Shown here piece after piece: positions 61,211-64,000 of a stretch of DNA of 64,000 nucleotides (its first letter is position 1; the number at the start of each line of letters is the position of its first letter). The position numbers were made by a program, and so were the translations under genes. Where the stretch lies: assembly GCF_003813775.1 (NCBI RefSeq), contig NZ_RPDH01000002.1:2418001-2482000 (forward strand), given 5' to 3'. The stretch is from Chitinophaga lutea (GTDB taxonomy: Bacteria; Bacteroidota; Bacteroidia; Chitinophagales; Chitinophagaceae). Below the pieces are notes generated by a model that searched no databases, had not been told where the DNA came from, and was given only the letters and a program-made list of their open reading frames with translations.

Positions 61211-62524
61211 ATGAAGATTACCGTTGTAGGCACCGGATACGTAGGACTCGTTACCGGTACCTGTTTTGCCGAAACAGGCAATGATGTTACCTGTGTAGAC
61301 ATCGACGTCAATAAAGTAAACAAACTCTCCGCCGGCCAGATTACCATTTATGAGCCTGGCCTGGAAAAGTTATTTGAAAGAAACCTCAAAGAGGGGCGCC
61401 TGCACTTTACCACGCAGCTGGCCGAAGGCATCAAAGACGCACAGGTAATATTCCTGGCGCTGCCGACTCCGCCGGGAGAAGACGGCTCCGCCGATCTTTC
61501 CTACATTCTGCGGGTGGCCGACCAATTAGGCGGGCTGCTCCAGGATTATAAAGTGATTGTTGATAAAAGTACCGTACCTGTTGGTACCGCTGATAAAGTG
61601 CACGCAGCGATTGCGAAAAACGCCAAAGTGGAATTTGATGTGGTATCGAACCCCGAGTTTTTACGGGAAGGAGTAGCCGTGGAAGACTTTATGAAACCGG
61701 ACAGGGTGGTGATCGGCACACAATCCGAAAGAGCCCGCAAAATAATGGGCGACCTGTATGCCCCGTTCGTACGCCAGGGTAACCCGATTATTTTTATGGA
61801 CGAAAAATCGGCCGAGCTCACCAAATATGCCGCCAACTCTTTCCTCGCCACCAAAATCTCTTTCATGAACGAGATCGCGATCCTTTGCGAAAAGCTGGGA
61901 GCCGATGTAGACATGGTGCGCAGGGGTATCGGCAGCGACGACCGGATTGGCAAACGTTTCCTCTTCCCCGGCATCGGGTATGGCGGAAGCTGCTTCCCGA
62001 AAGACGTACAGGCACTCGTTAAATCCTCTCAGGAGGCTGCCTATGACTTCCGAATCCTGGAAGCCGTAATGGACGTGAATGAAAAACAAAAGCTGTTTCT
62101 GCTGCCGAAAATCCAGGCTTATTTTGGCAATGACCTGAAAGGCAAACATTTCGCGCTGTGGGGCCTGGCTTTCAAACCTAATACAGACGATATCCGGGAA
62201 GCTCCGGCCTTATATATTATCGATGCACTCGTGGGCGCCGGCGCTACCGTGTCGGTATTTGACCCTGAAGCGGCATCGAATGTGCAGCAACTGATCGGCG
62301 ACAAGGTAACATATGCCGAAAGCCAATACGCAGCCCTTGAAAATGCCGATGCGCTGATCATCGCAACCGAATGGAGCGTATTCCGTACGCCCGACTTCGA
62401 TAAAATCGGTGCCGTACTCAAACAAAAAGCCATTTTCGACGGGCGTAATCTTTTTGAAGTGCCCCGTATGCAGGAACTTGGATTTTATTACGAAAGTGTG
62501 GGCCGCTCCGCTGCAAAACCTTAA
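61211..62524 (+). CDS. ugd: UDP-glucose 6-dehydrogenase
   Basis: A 437-residue NAD-dependent enzyme making UDP-glucuronate. KITVVGTGYVGLVTGTCFAE at the start, STVPVGTADKV, VSNPEFLREGVAVEDFMKPD, and catalytic Cys in GIGYGGSCFPKDVQAL. Complete. It supplies the substrate for the UDP-glucuronate decarboxylase encoded 12 bases downstream. Confidence 0.95.
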   Translation: MKITVVGTGYVGLVTGTCFAETGNDVTCVDIDVNKVNKLSAGQITIYEPGLEKLFERNLKEGRLHFTTQLAEGIKDAQVIFLALPTPPGEDGSADLSYILRVADQLGGLLQDYKVIVDKSTVPVGTADKVHAAIAKNAKVEFDVVSNPEFLREGVAVEDFMKPDRVVIGTQSERARKIMGDLYAPFVRQGNPIIFMDEKSAELTKYAANSFLATKISFMNEIAILCEKLGADVDMVRRGIGSDDRIGKRFLFPGIGYGGSCFPKDVQALVKSSQEAAYDFRILEAVMDVNEKQKLFLLPKIQAYFGNDLKGKHFALWGLAFKPNTDDIREAPALYIIDALVGAGATVSVFDPEAASNVQQLIGDKVTYAESQYAALENADALIIATEWSVFRTPDFDKIGAVLKQKAIFDGRNLFEVPRMQELGFYYESVGRSAAKP

Positions 62525-62536
62525 ACCCTGCCTGAC

Positions 62537-63481
62537 ATGACAAAAAAACGCATATTAATCACCGGCGCCGCCGGCTTTCTCGGGTCTCACCTTTGCGACC
62601 GGTTCATCAAGGAAGGTTTCCATGTCATCGGCATGGATAACCTGCTGACAGGGAACATCAAAAATATCGAGCACCTTTTCCCGCTGCCGCAGTTTGAATA
62701 TTACCATCACGACGTCACCAAGTTCGTGCATGTGCCGGGTGAACTGGATTATATCCTCCACTTCGCCTCCCCTGCCAGCCCGATCGACTATCTCAAAATG
62801 CCGATCCAGACACTGAAAGTAGGCTCGCTGGGTACGCATAACCTGCTGGGGCTTGCCAAAGATAAAAAGGCGCGCATCCTGGTGGCATCTACCTCTGAAG
62901 TATATGGCGATCCGAATATCCACCCGCAGCCGGAAGAATACTGGGGCAATGTAAACCCCGTTGGCCCACGCGGCGTGTACGACGAAGCCAAACGTTTTAT
63001 GGAGTCCATCACCATGGCCTATCATAATTTCCATGGTGTAGATACCCGCATCATCCGTATCTTCAACACGTACGGTCCCCGTATGCGGCTCGACGATGGC
63101 CGCGCCCTGCCGGCATTTATGAGCCAGGCCCTGACCGGGCAGGATCTCACCGTGTTCGGCGACGGCTCCCAGACACGTTCGTTCTGTTATGTGGACGACC
63201 TGGTGGAAGGCATCTTCCGCCTGTTGATGAGCGACTATCATCTGCCCGTGAACATCGGCAACCCCGCGGAAATTTCACTGCTGGAGTTTGCGGAAGAAAT
63301 CATCGCCCTTACCGGTACCAAACAGAAGATTGTTTTCCACGAACTCCCGAAAGACGATCCGAAACAACGCAAGCCGGATATTACCAAGGCGAAACAATTG
63401 CTGGGTTGGGAACCGAAGGTTGACCGGAAAGAAGGGCTGAAGATTACGTACGAATATTTTAAACAGGCATTGGGAAAATAA
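62537..63481 (+). CDS. UDP-glucuronate decarboxylase (UDP-xylose synthase)
   Basis: A 314-residue extended [21 protein letters not shown] (NAD site), [38 protein letters not shown] and the YDEAK catalytic pair match the UXS group rather than dTDP-glucose dehydratase. Converts UDP-glucuronate to UDP-xylose for surface glycan. Fits directly after ugd. Confidence 0.93.
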   Translation: MTKKRILITGAAGFLGSHLCDRFIKEGFHVIGMDNLLTGNIKNIEHLFPLPQFEYYHHDVTKFVHVPGELDYILHFASPASPIDYLKMPIQTLKVGSLGTHNLLGLAKDKKARILVASTSEVYGDPNIHPQPEEYWGNVNPVGPRGVYDEAKRFMESITMAYHNFHGVDTRIIRIFNTYGPRMRLDDGRALPAFMSQALTGQDLTVFGDGSQTRSFCYVDDLVEGIFRLLMSDYHLPVNIGNPAEISLLEFAEEIIALTGTKQKIVFHELPKDDPKQRKPDITKAKQLLGWEPKVDRKEGLKITYEYFKQALGK

Positions 63482-63508
63482 TTACAATTTCCCCGACAAC
63501 TTCGAACC

Positions 63509-64000
63509 ATGAAGAAAAAGCTTTTGATCACAGGGGGAGCCGGCTTCATCGGCTCTCATGTAGTGCGGCTGTTTGTCAATAAATACCCGGAGTATCTTAT
63601 TGTAAACGGCGACGCGCTCACCTACGCTGGTAATCTTGAAAACCTGGCGGATGTGAAAGGTCAGCCGAATTACGTATTCGAAAAAGTTGACATTACGGAT
63701 GAAAATGCCGTGAATGCCCTGTTCGAAAAATACGGGTTCGACGGTGTGATCCACCTCGCCGCCGAAAGCCATGTAGATCGTTCGATACTCGACCCGCTGG
63801 CTTTCATCAGAACCAACGTGCTGGGTACCGCCGTGCTGCTCAATGCATGCAGGAAATACTGGAAAGACGATATGGAGAATAAACGCTTCTATCATGTTTC
63901 CACCGACGAAGTATACGGCTCTTTGGGTGAAGAAGGATTGTTTACCGAGGAAACGCCATATGATCCCCGCAGCCCGTACTCCGCGTCCAAAGCCAGCTCC
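63509..64000 (+). CDS. rfbB: dTDP-glucose 4,6-dehydratase (N-terminal part, cut by window end)
   Basis: An ATG at 63509 opens a frame that runs to the window end: MKKKLLITGGAGFIGSHVVR, ALTYAGNLENLADV, HLAAESHVDRSI, STDEVYGSLG and YSASKASS. These are the RmlB signatures, including the YxxxK pair. About 164 residues are visible of roughly 350 expected. It makes dTDP-4-keto-6-deoxyglucose, precursor of deoxy sugars such as rhamnose. Confidence 0.92.
   Translation, partial: MKKKLLITGGAGFIGSHVVRLFVNKYPEYLIVNGDALTYAGNLENLADVKGQPNYVFEKVDITDENAVNALFEKYGFDGVIHLAAESHVDRSILDPLAFIRTNVLGTAVLLNACRKYWKDDMENKRFYHVSTDEVYGSLGEEGLFTEETPYDPRSPYSASKASS

Overview
The window looks like a chromosome segment of a Bacteroidota bacterium, most likely a Chitinophaga-like member of the Chitinophagaceae. 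The signs are a SusC/SusD pair controlled by an ECF sigma factor and a FecR anti-sigma factor, a type IX secretion (CHU_C) C-terminal domain, a fused alpha/beta branched-chain 2-oxoacid dehydrogenase E1, several promoters of the TTTG-N19-22-TAnnTTTG type, and almost no strong Shine-Dalgarno sites. This assignment rests on gene families and not on any database comparison.

Layout. (1) 1-1728: a NarL-type histidine kinase, its LuxR-type response regulator and a small Cys-rich exported protein. (2) 2019-12165: an integrated mobile element of about 10.1 kb, bounded by 15-bp identical repeats (26 of 28 bases in the longer alignment). It lies just downstream of a tRNA-CAU and its terminator. It carries MobC and relaxase genes with a hairpin-rich candidate oriT, an AT-rich cargo of a TIR-domain protein and a 1255-residue nuclease-STAND NTPase, an Xre regulator with a perfect palindrome, a structured RNA segment, two unknown genes and a large serine recombinase. 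(3) 12236-15833: the tRNA, a truncated haemoglobin and a BlaI/M56 (BlaR1-like) pair. (4) 15893-25612, minus strand: sigma factor, FecR, STN-containing SusC, SusD, ROK kinase, MFS transporter and SIS-domain protein, a nutrient uptake locus without any glycoside hydrolase. (5) 25746-34676: a DUF2339/DUF3999 membrane pair, NIPSNAP protein, MerR/TipA regulator, small membrane and lipoprotein genes, and a TonB-dependent siderophore receptor. (6) 34982-59974: mostly housekeeping genes, namely 2-oxoacid dehydrogenase with a divergent MarR gene, FAH-family protein, pth, rplY, prs, radC, a T9SS surface protein, an oxidoreductase, ispD, queA, a fused peptide ABC ATPase, amn, a PAS-LuxR regulator, gdhA, ccmBCD, a biotin carboxylase, tdk and waaA. 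(7) 60076-64000: the start of a surface polysaccharide nucleotide-sugar cluster (DegT aminotransferase, UDP-glucose dehydrogenase, UDP-glucuronate decarboxylase, and dTDP-glucose 4,6-dehydratase cut by the window end).

The most interesting part is the mobile element. A TIR protein beside a STAND NTPase with an N-terminal PD-(D/E)XK-like nuclease domain looks like an anti-phage module riding on a mobilizable, serine-recombinase island. A 150-nt segment inside it folds on paper into two hairpins whose loops can pair with each other. The integrated state also rewrites the C-terminus of the recombinase.

A second recurring theme is that four housekeeping intergenic gaps are filled by short degenerate tandem repeats (about 45, 66, 139 and 47-71 bp units), each with its own sequence.
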